From positions 4,543,657 to 4,607,656 of the forward strand of contig NC_039482.1 in the NCBI RefSeq assembly GCF_003590095.1: DNA of 64,000 nucleotides. Reading direction: 5' to 3'. A model generated the notes under the pieces. The model had not been told where the DNA came from. It did no database searches and saw only the letters and a program-made list of their open reading frames with translations. How positions within the stretch are numbered: the first letter of the stretch is position 1; every line of letters begins with the position of its first letter. The position numbers were made by a program, and so were the translations under genes. This stretch comes from Trichoplusia ni. Taxonomy: Eukaryota; Arthropoda; Insecta; Lepidoptera; Noctuidae. Positions 1-11,572 of this stretch are shown in pieces.

Positions 1-1
1 A

Positions 2-1339
2 TCTGATATGGGAACCAGTCAGTGCAGTTCCAATCATAAAAAGCCAGTGTTAACAAAATCAGTCTCCGTGCAAACTGGAATGCCAGACAATTCATACACG
101 GAAGACGATAACGGTATCACTATGAAACATGGGCGCAAAAACCTCAGCGTGGATCAAATCAATTACTGCGGGTCAATGGAAAGTGACGCAAGCTCTGGAA
201 GAAAACTTAAAAGCCTGGACGAAAATATGCTCAAGAAATCTTCAGCTACTAAATCATCTACCAATCTGGAAAGAAGGCAAAGGATACAGCCTGATTTGAT
301 ACCAGAAAAGGCCATGGTTAAGTCCGAATCTTACAATCAAATACAGAGCTGTGAAGAAATTAATATGTTTGGCGTCGGGTCTCTGTACAACGACAGCGAC
401 TTCGAAATCAATTACAAACAACACTCGTTTATTACTGAAAAGCTTTGTTCTGAATTCCACGTAAAGACGAAAAGGGTTCTCAGTAAATCTACGTCTAATC
501 TTCTCCATCCAAAGAAGATAACTGATAAAAAAGAAGGAAGCAACAGTAACAGCATGCCAACTAAAACAGAACGGTCGGCAGATAACGATAAAATCGTCAA
601 CTTTAGGAAAAAGATCGATAAACCCAGAGCTCCTACTCCAAAATCTGAAATAGAAGATGATATCACAGCGATAGACATTTCTGAAGAGGAACCTCAGAGA
701 CAAATCAAAATCCGAAGATCAATATCGTCTATACAGAAACGAAAGCTACCAGTTATAGAAGATCTGCCTTACGGACAAGTAGCAGATGCTGTTCACGTTG
801 AAGAAGAAAAAGTCGAGTCTGATGCCAGCTCTGACAATATATACGCTGAGATCTGTACGCCAAATGGTAACAAAACCAGCGACGAAGAAAACTATGACAA
901 TAACATCGATGTACTCGCCACCGACCCAGTTATCTGCAACGTCAAGAAAGAAGTTATAATTAGAAACGATGAAAGAGCTAGACAAATGATAGAAAATCAA
1001 GAGAACCCTTTCAGGCATATAGAAGTTGTTGTCATAGAAAAAACAACGGACTTTGATTTGGACAACTCAAGTGTTACTTCAAGCGAGATTGATGATTTAG
1101 GCAGCAAAAACGACGTCTCCATAATAGATTCTTGGGAACGAGACAAAAACAATTCAGATAACAAAATGCATGCAATCAGACTGGAAATAACTAGTAACAA
1201 TGACGATTATCCAAATGAAAATGATAATATAGAAAAAACTGAAATATGTTTAAGTAAAGATAATTCTTTAAGTTTTAGCAACAGCATACATTTGAATGGT
1301 ACATATCCCAACGAAGCCATCTACGATACTTTAAAATAG
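2..1339 (+). CDS. C-terminal coding part of an unrecognised protein (partial at left edge)
   Basis: The frame is open from base 2 to a TAG at 1337-1339, so the ATG at 8 need not be the start; the 5' part lies outside the window. I do not recognise the protein. The visible 446 residues look disordered: rich in Ser, Asn, Asp, Glu and Lys, with no membrane segment and no folded domain that I can name. An ESDASS block occurs twice (about residues 57 and 273), and Ser-rich stretches such as KSTSNLL alternate with acidic patches. Two Tyr motifs of the YxxI/YxxL type (IYAEI near residue 278, IYDTL at the end) could be phospho-Tyr or sorting sites; this is inference. The chain ends in DTLK. The long uninterrupted frame, moderate codon use and a polyadenylation signal 175 bases downstream support a real terminal exon. 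It could be the tail of a signalling or cytoskeletal scaffold, but nothing seen proves that. Confidence 0.75.
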   Translation, partial: SDMGTSQCSSNHKKPVLTKSVSVQTGMPDNSYTEDDNGITMKHGRKNLSVDQINYCGSMESDASSGRKLKSLDENMLKKSSATKSSTNLERRQRIQPDLIPEKAMVKSESYNQIQSCEEINMFGVGSLYNDSDFEINYKQHSFITEKLCSEFHVKTKRVLSKSTSNLLHPKKITDKKEGSNSNSMPTKTERSADNDKIVNFRKKIDKPRAPTPKSEIEDDITAIDISEEEPQRQIKIRRSISSIQKRKLPVIEDLPYGQVADAVHVEEEKVESDASSDNIYAEICTPNGNKTSDEENYDNNIDVLATDPVICNVKKEVIIRNDERARQMIENQENPFRHIEVVVIEKTTDFDLDNSSVTSSEIDDLGSKNDVSIIDSWERDKNNSDNKMHAIRLEITSNNDDYPNENDNIEKTEICLSKDNSLSFSNSIHLNGTYPNEAIYDTLK

Positions 1340-1514
1340 TTTAAGCTTAGTGTAGGTACATTGGAGGCCACAAATATTGTCTAGTAGTCATGTAATCGTT
1401 GTACCAATATATAGCAAACGATTCTCGCACAGATGTCTCTGATGTGATTGTTTAGTTAAGCTTTTCAATGTATAAATGCTTTATTATAACCGTTTTTAAG
1501 TCATGTTTTAAAGC

Positions 1515-1520
1515 AATAAA
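1515..1520 (+). terminator. polyadenylation signal of the left gene
   Basis: AATAAA about 175 bases after the stop codon at 1337-1339. Further AATAAA hexamers at about 1587 and 3251 could serve longer 3' UTR forms. Confidence 0.5.
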
Positions 1521-1806
1521 TGAGTGATTACAACCAGTAATGAGTGGCATAAGTATCGGTAGAATAGATAAGGAATCACCTGTTTAAATAAAATGGGAAT
1601 TGCAAACGCACAACTCACTATATCTGGTTATCTAGTTGACTGACTGCCATTTGCGATATTGTACCAGAATTAATTGTGCCAGACAGGAATATATGGAGCC
1701 GTCGAATTACATATATTAACGTTGGTGTAAGGCTCTGTAAGGCAACACATGTTTTCCCTATCTGATAGTAGTCTTACAAACTCTTAAAGGTAGATGCGCA
1801 AGCACT

Positions 1807-1925
1807 GATAGCCGAATGGTTGAGGTCACCAAGCCAAACACACAGCGAGTCGAGCCGCGTTTTCGATCCCCGCGTATGACAAGCATTTGTGTGATCCACG
1901 AATGCTTGTCCTGAGTCGAGGTGTC
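1807..1925 (+). mobile_element. tRNA-derived SINE fragment
   Basis: The sequence starts with a tRNA-like head: an A-box-like TAGCCGAATGG near 1810 and a B-box-like TTTCGATCCCC near 1861. It is followed by a body containing a short inverted pair (GACAAGCATT ... AATGCTTGTC). Related copies, in reverse orientation, lie at 29465-29605 and 63598-63748, and part of one is inside a Helitron at about 56315-56405. The family membership comes from these shared parts; the family name is not assigned. Confidence 0.7.
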
Positions 1926-2828
1926 CTTGAGCTTGTGACTTTAATGTGTGTAATTAAATTCCTTAATGCGGGAGTCGTCTATAATGACACAGGCAAGCGG
2001 TCTGGAACTCAGTTGTCGGGCATAGAAAACTTGAATTGCCTCTTACAGGGTCAAAGACATTTATCAAGAGAATACCCATGACATTATTGTAAAATCTCGA
2101 GACAAAAAACTATTGAACGAGTAGTTATAAGATGGCTCTAGTTTATTAAAACACGTTAGATTTAAATTCACATAACTCAAAAATATCCAAAACGTTGATG
2201 AATTTGTTAAACAATTTCTGTACAAGTTTTGGGGTGATAAAATGTAAAAAATAGTTTGTAATTTATATTTTTAGTGGACTAGGAAAGTTGTGGATGTTTA
2301 AATCTGAATCCGTATAATTTTCAACCCGCAGATTTATAGGTGAATTATATTTAAAAAAAATCCGATTTACTAATAGAATGGTATTACGAAGATCCGCAGA
2401 AGTCCTAATTTCTTTACGTTATATCCGGATCCGCTTCAATTTATAATCTACGACTTTCCCAATGTACACTTATATGAACACCATGTGTATCAAGTAATGT
2501 AAAAACGCACTTAGTTACGCGATTTAATGTCACTATTAAACTATTATTTTTATAGTTAAAGCAAAGGTATTTATAGCTTTAGTGCGGTATTTTTTTGGCT
2601 TAGTGTTACCAACAAAAAAAAGATCACATTCCAAATTAAGATCGATATCCTATAAAATTGAAAAAAAAAACTAAGCTCTTGGTCAAATTATATCGCACTT
2701 GCAAAAATCACTTATAATAGACTGTTTTCTCACGATATTCATCACAATTGGTGCTATAGGGTGCTCAAGTAGTCTAGATTGATAGCTTGTTTTACTACTG
2801 CCAGAATTTATGCCGTTTTAATAACATT

Positions 2829-2881
2829 TTAGTTTCGCAATATTCCTGCTATTGCCCTCTGTAGGGCAGTAGCGAAACTAA
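2829..2881 (+). repeat. nested hairpin
   Basis: An inner stem of 11 bp (GCTATTGCCCT / AGGGCAGTAGC, one G-U pair as RNA) has a 4-base loop CTGT. It is enclosed by an outer stem TTAGTTTCG / CGAAACTAA with a one-sided bulge. It lies within the possible extended 3' UTR of the left gene. Confidence 0.6.
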
Positions 2882-3996
2882 TCCCATTTGTGTGATATGA
2901 ATTTGTGTGCTTAATTAAATAGGTCGGTATAACTAACGTTGTATTTGCATGATTAAAAAAATAAATAGCTTTGCTTTTATGCATTGAACACAAAATTAAA
3001 ATTAAGATACTTATTGTAAATTAGTTTGTCTAAAATCCGTTTCAGTTTATTGACGCTGTTGCATTCCGTTAAATTGCATTCTGGTAGTGGTAAAATTAAG
3101 CTTTTATGGTATAAGTACCACGTATGTCATGAAGTTAATGTAAAAAGAGTTTGTATTATATAGTTTTAATATTGTATTATAATATGCGAATTAGCTCTCG
3201 AAGAAAAATTGTAAAATTGTAATGTTTTGCGAAATTATACAAATTATTGAAATAAAAATGTCGTTTTACTTTCTTTATTTAAACTCTAATTGAATGGACT
3301 GGAGTGATAACAACCTGTTACAACCACTTCCCACACAACCAATCAATAAAGCTTAATACAGGCAGTTTCAGGCAAGGCAGGCCGTGCTCATAAGAGCCGC
3401 TTCTTAGCAGGTGATTATTGCAAAATATATGCATACACTGAAACTATTTAATTTATCGACCTTCTCTAAGTGGGTACAAGAAAAGCTATTCTACGATGCG
3501 AGTAGATTCGCGGCAACCAGTGTCGCAGCATACCTACAACCTCGTCTCTTTCCTAAGTAGAGTCAAAATAAAAATAAAATGTGATTTCAACTCAATGTAG
3601 AACAAAAACATAACTCTCATAGAAAGATTTATACATTAAGTAAGTATATTACCAAATTAATTCATTACAAGTTACGTCAAGATAATTTTATTATTAAAAT
3701 ATAATAAAAGTAAATATTCACCATTTCTTAAAGTTACATAATCAAAAGAAGGAATGTATTTTATTTTATTCAAATGATATTTTAATATTTTTTTCTATAC
3801 CTACACTAAGTACCAAAATTCAATTATCTAATACATCCAAAGCCAAGTCAGACCTTAGGCTACATTGTACTATTCTAAGTTATTAGAAGAAATGATATTT
3901 TATGTTTTTATTAATTTCAGGACTGTCTATTGAATTTGGCATACATTTAGATCTCACTTCTGACGTTGAAGTCAACAACTAAGTCATCAATATTTA

Positions 3997-4130
3997 TATA
4001 CTAATATATAAAGCTGAAGAGTTTGTTTGTTTGGAGCGAAGATAAAATAGAAAGTGTGAAAAAATAGGGCAGGTATAAATCATAACTTATATCTTCTACC
4101 CATGGGGATAAAGTCGCGGGCAACAGCTAG
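3997..4130 (+). mobile_element. short non-autonomous Helitron, internally deleted
   Basis: The left end resembles ACTAATATATAAAGCTGAAG and the right end is GTCGCGGGCAACAGCTAG followed by host T. That CTAG end with a GC-rich segment just before it recurs at 58906-59110 and 44240-44323. Only the two ends and little between them remain. Confidence 0.65.
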
Positions 4131-5220
4131 TATATCATAATATTGAACTTGGCTCTCATTTCACATTAATGTTTTTGATGAGATCATTAGGTATTGTTCA
4201 CAGATCGTCATTATTTGAAAACTGCTTATAGCTGCATCGCCGTATGGTTGAATGGTACAGATTAAATGAAATGGTAGGCATTGAATGCTATGATGCATTG
4301 TTCATGAATCAGAAGTGTTGAATTGACGGGATTACCCCACTTGTGCAAGGCGTATTTACATAATTTAACACAACTCAATATTGCTCAATGACATGGATAA
4401 AACCATTTAATATCAATATCTTAGACTACATTTTCTACTTAAAATGTAAGTATTGCTAAATATTGATAAAACACTCCAAAATATTTGATAAAGTGTATCA
4501 ATCAGCTATAAGTCAAGGTCTGCGTTTGGAAAGTACAATAATGATAAGAAAACGTAACAATGCGAATTGGTATGTATTTTTCGCTACTTCATTCGTGTCC
4601 AAATTTAAGAACTTATTAAGAAATAGTGAATAGTTGGTATTACATAATTAATTCCAAGAACTGTACAGGTTCTTATTTTAGGGTGTATTTCCCTAAAAAA
4701 AATCGATGATGATGATGTAATATAACATCAAAGGGAAATAAAAATCAGTTTAATATGACAAATATACTGTATTTAATCAAATAAATTACATTTAAAATTA
4801 AAAATAGTACCGACAAATAATTTCGTTAGCGTGGCGCGGATATAAAACAATTTCATTTTTTACAATTAAAATTGAACTAAAATCAAATAAACATAAAAAA
4901 AAACTATCGACTTTGACGAACAAAGTCGCGTTATTGTGCGTCAAACACTTAATTCTCGAATAAAACTTATAGGAATGAATTTCAACAACATTTGGCTAAA
5001 TGCTCTCGATTTTTCTCTTCACCTTAATATTAAATTCATTTTTTACAATATACAAGAATATAGTACGTACAATTATGTTTTTCTTGAGATTATATTGTTT
5101 TAAAAACTGCGCTTAAGAATAACTAAGTATAAAGAAATGCAACTTTGAAAGCTACATGAGGCGCAGTCACTGTCCACGAAGGAACTTTACTATACAAGTT
5201 CCTATCGTGAACAATATTAT
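4131..5220. other. intergenic, no recognised feature
   Basis: AT-rich sequence between the Helitron remnant and the 3' end of the RAMP4 gene. No coding frame or repeat was recognised. Confidence 0.4.
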
Positions 5221-5224
5221 AAAA

Positions 5225-5230
5225 TTTATT
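5225..5230 (-). terminator. polyadenylation signal of the RAMP4 gene
   Basis: AATAAA read on the minus strand, about 320 bases past the stop codon at 5552-5554. It would give a 3' UTR of roughly 350 bases. ATTAAA variants further on (near 4749 and 4772) are alternatives. Confidence 0.45.
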
Positions 5231-5372
5231 GTAATTTACTACGGGGCTCGTGGCTTGAAAAGTTTCATTATGTTTCTATGTATGATCTTACAAAAAATAT
5301 ACATAATTGGGACGAGACATGATTAATCTTTAAATTAGTTCCACACAAAATAGTCTAAAACTAAAATCTACA

Positions 5373-5390
5373 AAGTACCAGGGGCACAGA
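5373..5390 (+). promoter_or_regulatory. TACCAGG motif site (strong)
   Basis: AAGTACCAGGGGCACAGA. It lies in the presumed RAMP4 3' UTR, on the strand opposite to the gene. Confidence 0.5.
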
Positions 5391-5455
5391 ATCGTGAGAG
5401 ATGTTTAAACTGAGCCAGTTTCAATTTTGTCTTTTAATCAAGTCCTTTCAAAAAG

Positions 5456-5473
5456 GTACTAGGCTATCGTAAA
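5456..5473 (+). promoter_or_regulatory. TACCAGG motif site (weak)
   Basis: GTACTAGGCTATCGTAAA, with three departures from consensus after the AGG. It lies about 80 bases from the strong site at 5373, in the same orientation. Confidence 0.3.
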
Positions 5474-5551
5474 TGTTAGAGGTTAGCCTGTAGGAAACGA
5501 TTCAAGCCACAATGGTAAGGTATCAGTCAGGGGTGGGAATCACAGGAGGAC

Positions 5552-5659
5552 TTAGGCAAGTCTTATAGATTGGATTATTTGGAAAACTGCTGATCCGCAC
5601 ACGACGAAAATGAAGAGAGCGAGCAACCAAGGCGCGACGGGGTATTGGTCGTCCTTTTC
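5552..5659 (-). CDS. SERP1: RAMP4/SERP1 coding exon 2 (membrane anchor)
   Basis: Acceptor AG at 5660-5661, stop TAA at 5552-5554. It carries the single C-terminal membrane helix. Confidence 0.95.
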   Translation of the reverse strand, partial: EKDDQYPVAPWLLALFIFVVCGSAVFQIIQSIRLA

Positions 5660-7668
5660 CTGGAAAATTTATAAAAACATTGTTAAAAAATATGCGAATT
5701 ATTCTTGCCTATCAAAAGAGGATGTATATCTGTATGATGATGACTTCATTTTCAGAAAAAATGACGGGTTTTGTGAGAAATTATAAATTCTCAGTATTTT
5801 GCAACGCCAATCAATATGTTTAATTTTTGATAGTTCGTATTTCTTTTTTAACTAAAGCAATGACAAGTATCTTTTAAGTCTAACTTATTAGTTAAAAAAA
5901 AAACCAGTCAAAATCAATCCGAACCCCAGTGACAGGTTGATTACCCTTATTGGACCCCTAAAAAGATTCATTAATCTGTAGCTGTTAGTAATCATGTGAA
6001 TAATGAATGCAAAATTATATAAAATGTAATAACCAAATTTGGATAAGACTCAAAAAGAATAAATATGTATTTTGATCTCACAATAAGTGAAATATTCTAT
6101 CTCTAAGAAGTTTCTAACAGTGATAAATTGCAATGATTATACAATCAAGTTACAAAATTAACTGGGTCAACAATTATGTGAAATCTGATTGATCTGTGCA
6201 AATCACCAAGTTTCCTAAGCCACAGTATTGCAGCTGTATAACAATATATTTAACCAACAACAGAAAGAGGTTCTCAATTTCCTCCATTTCAGTTCAATTT
6301 GATAGCTTTGTGTGTCTGTCAGACGAAAATAATCATGAAAAATCTTTAATATATAACATAAAAGAAAAACGTGCCACTATTTCTTCAGTAATTTATGTTT
6401 TCATGGTCAGAATACATGAAAACACATGTTTTTTTTTTATTAATTTATGTACACACGTGTGAGGCTTTAAGTAAATAGCAAAGAAGATTGTCATTATTAA
6501 TGAAATAAAATATGTTTAACCGATATGTGAAAAATAAAAAGCTATGTTTCAAAAAATTTAAAAATTCAAATTTATAAAAACTTCGAAAGTAGAATGCAGA
6601 ATATAAGTAGCATAAATATTTGCCATAATTATTCACGGTGTTGCCATTTCATTATCAGCATTCAATAATTACGTAGTTGTGGTTTCAAATATAAATATTC
6701 GAGGGTAGCCAATCAATTTCACAGGTATTTCATGATACAATTGTAATCTGGCATGTGGCATGAAGTAACGCGCAATTGATATTACTTTTCATATTAAAGT
6801 GTTTGTTGTTACGACGCATTTTGAAGTAAAGAGAAATACAAAATTGTACATTAACAGCGAAAATACATAAGCCACAAATGTATATTATGTATATGTGATT
6901 TACATAATCACCACAGATACAATAATTAAAAACAGAGAACCTTCTTTTTTGAAGTGATTCAAAGATGGTTTATGATTATTGAATGTGATTAATAGAATAA
7001 TGAGTTGAAGAAAGATTTACAAAATGTTTGTCACACACTCAGCATTCATCTGTACATTGAGTTACAAGTTACTAAAATGGGAATAAGTCATCATCACACA
7101 AGTATACAAAATGTTTTAGCCAAATTTGGTCACATTTAAAATATTCTATTTTTTCAAGAATTGAGTATTTGACAAAAAATCTCATTAGTAAGTCAAATAG
7201 ACATCATTTTTTTTTTTACATAAACTAAAGTGAAGTTGAAACAGTCCGTTGAAATCCTTGTAAAGTTGTGACGTCATTTATCAGTTAAAGTTTACCGACA
7301 AGTGACGTAATTTGCCCCCACGTTTTTTAGAGTTGGTAATATATTTATCGACAAAAAATTAAAATCACAATATTATTTAGAAATCAACCTAACTGACTAC
7401 ATAATTAGATTTTTTTAGTCTCATACTCAAATGTCTTTTTATTGACTTTTATACTTGTTACTTTGGCATTTGAAATTAGTTCTAGATCTTTTGAAGACCT
7501 AAAACACTTTGTATATCAAAGAGAAGGGATAGAATAGGAAATAATACAAAAGCATACTAATAAACTGTTTGTACGTACTACCTTGGTAGACTTGGGGACA
7601 TTTCCTCGCATGGTGATGTTTTTGCTGGCAATCTCGTTGGCAATACGCATCCTCTGTTTGGGGGCCAT
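5552..7668 (-). CDS. SERP1: RAMP4/SERP1-type stress-associated ER protein, two coding exons
   Basis: Small tail-anchored protein that binds the Sec61 translocon and stabilises new membrane proteins, notably under ER stress (known for the family). Exon 1 (7668-7582) encodes 29 residues starting MAPKQRMRIANEIASKNITM and ending GNVPKSTK. Exon 2 (5659-5552) encodes 35 residues: EKDDQYPVAPW, then a single hydrophobic segment LLALFIFVVCGSAVF, then QIIQSIRLA and TAA. The total is 64 residues, normal for the family. The intron is phase 0 with GTAGT donor and TTTTCCAG acceptor. The conserved SKNIT...RGNV block and the C-terminal anchor followed by QIIQSIR are diagnostic. The start codon sits 27 bases after a TTACAG acceptor, so a non-coding exon lies upstream. 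Nothing is broken; the gene looks functional. Confidence 0.95.
5660..7581 (-). other. RAMP4 intron between coding exons
   Basis: 1.9 kb AT-rich intron. No mobile element or coding sequence recognised. A TGACGT half-site pair lies near 7269 (GTGACGTCATT) and 7303 (GTGACGTAATT), which are CRE/ATF-like. Confidence 0.6.
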
Positions 7669-7695
7669 TTTTTATGATTTGCAGTTATATTTGTC
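7582..7695 (-). CDS. SERP1: RAMP4/SERP1 exon with start codon (CDS 7582-7668)
   Basis: Acceptor TTACAG ends at 7696, then 27 bases of 5' UTR, then ATG at 7668-7666. The donor is AAG|GTAGT at 7581-7580. It encodes the cytosolic Sec61-binding N-terminal half. Confidence 0.9.
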
Positions 7696-9309
7696 CTGTA
7701 AGGAGAAAAAGGAAGGTAAAATTAATCATTCAACTTCTTTGTTATACTTGATGGTGATAATTGGTTTAGAATCAGACCAAGTTTTACACTGTTTTACAGC
7801 CAATATTGTTTTGCCGGTTTCATTTAAAATCAAGTTTAGTTTTTTTCTTATCTTAAAGATCTTGTTACAATAGATGCAGAAAGTTTTTTACAAACCTTAT
7901 TGCTAATAGAAAGCCTACATAAACTATTGATATTAATTGGCATGTAAAAAGATTAGTTGATTGATAAAAATGATTCATTATCAAAATAGAAAACCCCTAA
8001 AAGTAGCTGTATGGTATTATGTTTGATTGATTACAAGATAATAAGTGTCATCAGACAGATTGTATCTTTTAATGTTTATTCTTTTTTGAGATAAATAAAC
8101 TGTTTAAACTACTGAACCAAGGAAGACCCTCTTTATTTGTCTACTTTTGCAAATTACTCTTTTTTTGGTACTATTTAAGTTACAAATATTAAAGATACTA
8201 GGTAATTTTGATATAATTAGATTGTATTGCATTTAATTTTAATTCAATTGGTACCCAAATTGTGTTTTAAAGGTTGAAAGCTGTGATTGAAATTTTGAAA
8301 CAAGAACTACATAATATTCAGTCTCTTTTCCAATAATTCAATTACAAATATATTTTATAAAGAGATTTCTTATTAATTTGATGTTACTGAAACTACAAAA
8401 TTGATTCAAAAATATGTCAGACACATCATTACCAAACATATGGCAAATCAAAATTGATGATATTTGCTTAACTTACAAATCTAATAAGATGAGGTCAACA
8501 TAGAAAGTTTCTAACACAGTTTTAGTTTTAACAGTTACCTTGTACACCTGTAGATACATAAAAAGAATAAAAAAAAAAAGAAAAAAAAATGTTCTGTAAA
8601 TTAAAAAGAAAATTCCACCTGCCTATGAATTATTTCTATAATTATATAGAACCTTATTGTTATTACCTGTATAGAATGAATAATAGACCTAACTGTGTAT
8701 CACAGAAAGTAGCACAATACACCTCACTCAGACCAAGTAAATACGTCAATACGCAGTAACACGCGTTACAATACTACAATAACCAATTCGATCAACTTTC
8801 CACGTTGAATACGTGTCAAAGAATCTTGTTATCTACGTAAACCACACTTAATCACCACATTAATGATTATACCTCATTAAATTAATAAAATGAAGGTCGG
8901 AACTCTAATCGATAGCATTTAAAAAGTTTCACTTCTTAATTACTCGTAAATATCTCATTTTTTCTCGAAAAACATGGAAATAAGCAAAAAAACATCATTT
9001 TATAACGACACAGCTGGGTACCATACAACGACGCCACGAACCCTACTTTTGAGAAAATGTTAAGAATAATACGTAATTTGTATTTTAAAGACGTGTAGCC
9101 ACAGATTTAACGTGAATTTCACAGTAAATCAAGCGTTGTTATCAAGAAAAATGTTATTACATAGACGTAATGTTCCTGAAGTGTAAACAGGCCGAGAAAA
9201 CTTACTGGGTAAAACAAGGTTTTTATATGAAAAACAGCAAACCAACTATACACAACAAACACACATGCACATTAGACAAGAATTATACTATTAATAAAAT
9301 TTTACTCAC
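7696..9309 (-). other. probable first intron of RAMP4 with possible stress elements
   Basis: Bounded by the clear acceptor at 7696 and a good donor candidate GTGAGTAAA (minus strand, 9309-9301). Other donors (for example GTAAGT at about 9202) are possible, so the exon 1 choice is uncertain. A CCAAT followed 12 bases later by CCACG at 8783-8804 resembles, but does not match, the ERSE spacing. Confidence 0.4.
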
Positions 9310-9360
9310 AATTAAATCCTAAAATTAAGGGCTGCTAAAGCCAAACGCGCAAGTTAGCTT
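9310..9360 (-). promoter_or_regulatory. candidate non-coding first exon and promoter area of RAMP4
   Basis: Sequence just before the GTGAGT donor, read on the minus strand. It follows a small GC-richer patch (9400-9450, with ACGCG). No TATA box was identified. The assignment rests only on the donor and the position. Confidence 0.3.
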
Positions 9361-11378
9361 GACACGTATGTAAAAGTGAAATGACAGAAGTGTCAAACGC
9401 GTCATTTGAAAGCAACTTGTGTTGCGCATGTACCAGACACGCGTCGATAATGTTACTATAGAATAAAAATAAACAAATAAAGCAACAACAATTTTAATTG
9501 ATTTTTTTATCATGTAAAAATTTACAATTTCTTTTTTTATTCTTTCATAGGTGATGGTTTGTATAAGCTACAATTAAAAGCAGAACTATAAAACCTTTAA
9601 TTAAAAAACTTCAAGTAAAACTTGCTTATCCTGCCATCTTGTGTCCAGTAGTGTAACTAACTTGTCAAACTCCTTACGACTTCAACAAACAGAATTTTAC
9701 ATAGGACTAGATGGCTCTGTAAGTTTGAATATTTCAAAAGTAGATGTCGCTGAGTAGAGATCATTTTTTCAGACTTTTCTAACAATATTCATCGATGTTG
9801 ATAGAAATTTAACATCAAATTTTGTTGAGTAGCCAAATATTTTAAAATACTTTTGAATATTGTTGTGACCGATTTCCAATAAAAAAAAATCTCAAAGTTA
9901 ACACAATATTTGAGGAAGAATTAATAAATTCGATAACTAAAATTTAAAACAATAAAACTCTGTTTTTCTTACTAAAACGCTGTAAATAACAGCACATCAT
10001 ACCTATTCATTACCAATGCCAAACGTTGAACGAAAAAAACGTTTCATACCTACAATAAATAAAACGCAGGCTTTACAATGACTATTGTAAAACCAAACAA
10101 AAGAGAAAGAGATAGCCACTCAGGATCGTCAGGACATCACTATCAGGTGTCAACGAATCCACCAATCACAATAAAGCTTTATCCTTGGAGGGTGATCCTT
10201 GCGTTCTTATTGGTCGATTTAGACAACGCCTCGTTACGCCACTACGCCTACGGATAGAATCCATTTGAATTCAAATGTCGAAGGGAGAACATCAATAAAT
10301 TGTAGGAAACGGTTTTTATTTTGTTCTATTTATGAATTTAAAGGCGGCTTGTTAGTTGTTTTTTTGGAGGGAATATTTATGTCAGTTTTATTGTAGCGTA
10401 GAAATTTTCTATTCAAGCGTTGAGAACAAATTCTTAAATCTACATTGTTAAATAAAATGTGATCGTTGTATTTATGTCCATTTTTGTCAAAAAGAGTAAA
10501 CTCACTTAAATGTACCTATAGGCTTACTGTCAGCCGCTCATCAGTCAACTTATTGAAGAAAAACCTTTCTTAAAATTTTTTTACGTAGTTAATATGAAAA
10601 AAAAAGCATTTTCATGATGGGACTACGCTTAGCAAAGAATGTGAATAAAAATACGACAAGTGTAAGTATGTAGCTACTCAATAGTTATATCTATAATATA
10701 CCTATTATCTTCCCCTGTCCCTATATTATCTTTAGACCATCCTTCTCGTATATTATTATGTTTTGGTGTAGATTAACTCAACTCCTATGATTATGACTAT
10801 TAAGATATTTTTACTGGTTTTACATCCGAGTCATTTGTATTCGTACATGTATTTACGTAATGTGAACTATGTTTTTAATAAATATAATATATTTAAAAAA
10901 AATATACTTAGGTAAATCTAGCAAACAGCTGCTAAATAAATCATCATTAATGCGTACCTATACATACAATTTTTTTTTCGTATAGGTACTTCGAATACCT
11001 TGTTAATTTGTTATTAAACCTACACATGTTTAGATGTATATTTTATGCCATCCTTATCTTAATGACATTGTTCACTAATAAACGTTGAAATAAATGAAAA
11101 GCTATTCTGGTCATTTGTTTTTTCGCGCTCAGTAGCTACAAGACCGATTTGAAAAATGATTTCTTGATTTGATTTATTCATTTCCAGCCTATTTGTAAAC
11201 CCTCAGTGTCCGAATCCGACGCGCAAATACCGGATTTATTTCAGGGTCCTACGCCAAGACAATCTCTTCAATCCAGACTGTTCTATACCTAATATAACAA
11301 CCTACGACATTTCACCACATAATCACTGCACAAAATATACTTAGAATGTTAATCCTGTATGGCTTTATATATGTACTA
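9361..11378. other. intergenic with a CCAAT-box pair
   Basis: No coding frame recognised. CCAAT at 10162-10166 and an inverted CCAAT (ATTGG) at 10209-10213 lie in a GC-richer patch (10120-10260). This could be promoter-like, but no associated exon is visible. Confidence 0.35.
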
Positions 11379-11572
11379 CTAGCTTTTCGCCCGCGGCTTC
11401 GCCCGCGTCGTGGTCGGTTATATCGCGTTTCCAAGAGAACTATCCTATGTTCTTTCTCAAGGTCAACTCTATCTCTGTACCAAATTTCATTAAAATCGGT
11501 TCAGTGGTTTAGACGTTAAAGCGTAACAGACAGACAGACTGAGTTACTTTCGCATTTATAATATTAGTCAGA
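11379..11572 (-). mobile_element. short non-autonomous Helitron
   Basis: Read on the minus strand it begins TCTGACTAATATTATAAATG and ends with GCGGGCGAAGCCGCGGGCG, AAAAG and CTAG, followed by host T. The GC-rich hairpin just before a CTAG terminus is the Helitron 3' signature. It is the same subfamily as 30481-30691 and 59367-59579 (shared GTTTCCAAGAGAAC and GGTTCAGTGGTTTAGACGT parts, in this orientation's complement), with a short internal deletion. Confidence 0.75.

Larger units (their letters stand above)
1340..3990. other. 3' UTR and intergenic stretch
   Basis: No coding frame that I can support. The stretch holds the 3' UTR of the left gene, one SINE (1807-1925) and one hairpin (2829-2881). 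The rest is AT-rich sequence without recognised features. Confidence 0.5.

Noticed and set aside
254..703. Open frames on the minus strand under the left gene (also 412-678, 746-1018, 997-1200)
   Set aside because: They are antisense shadows of a long plus-strand exon and show no family features.
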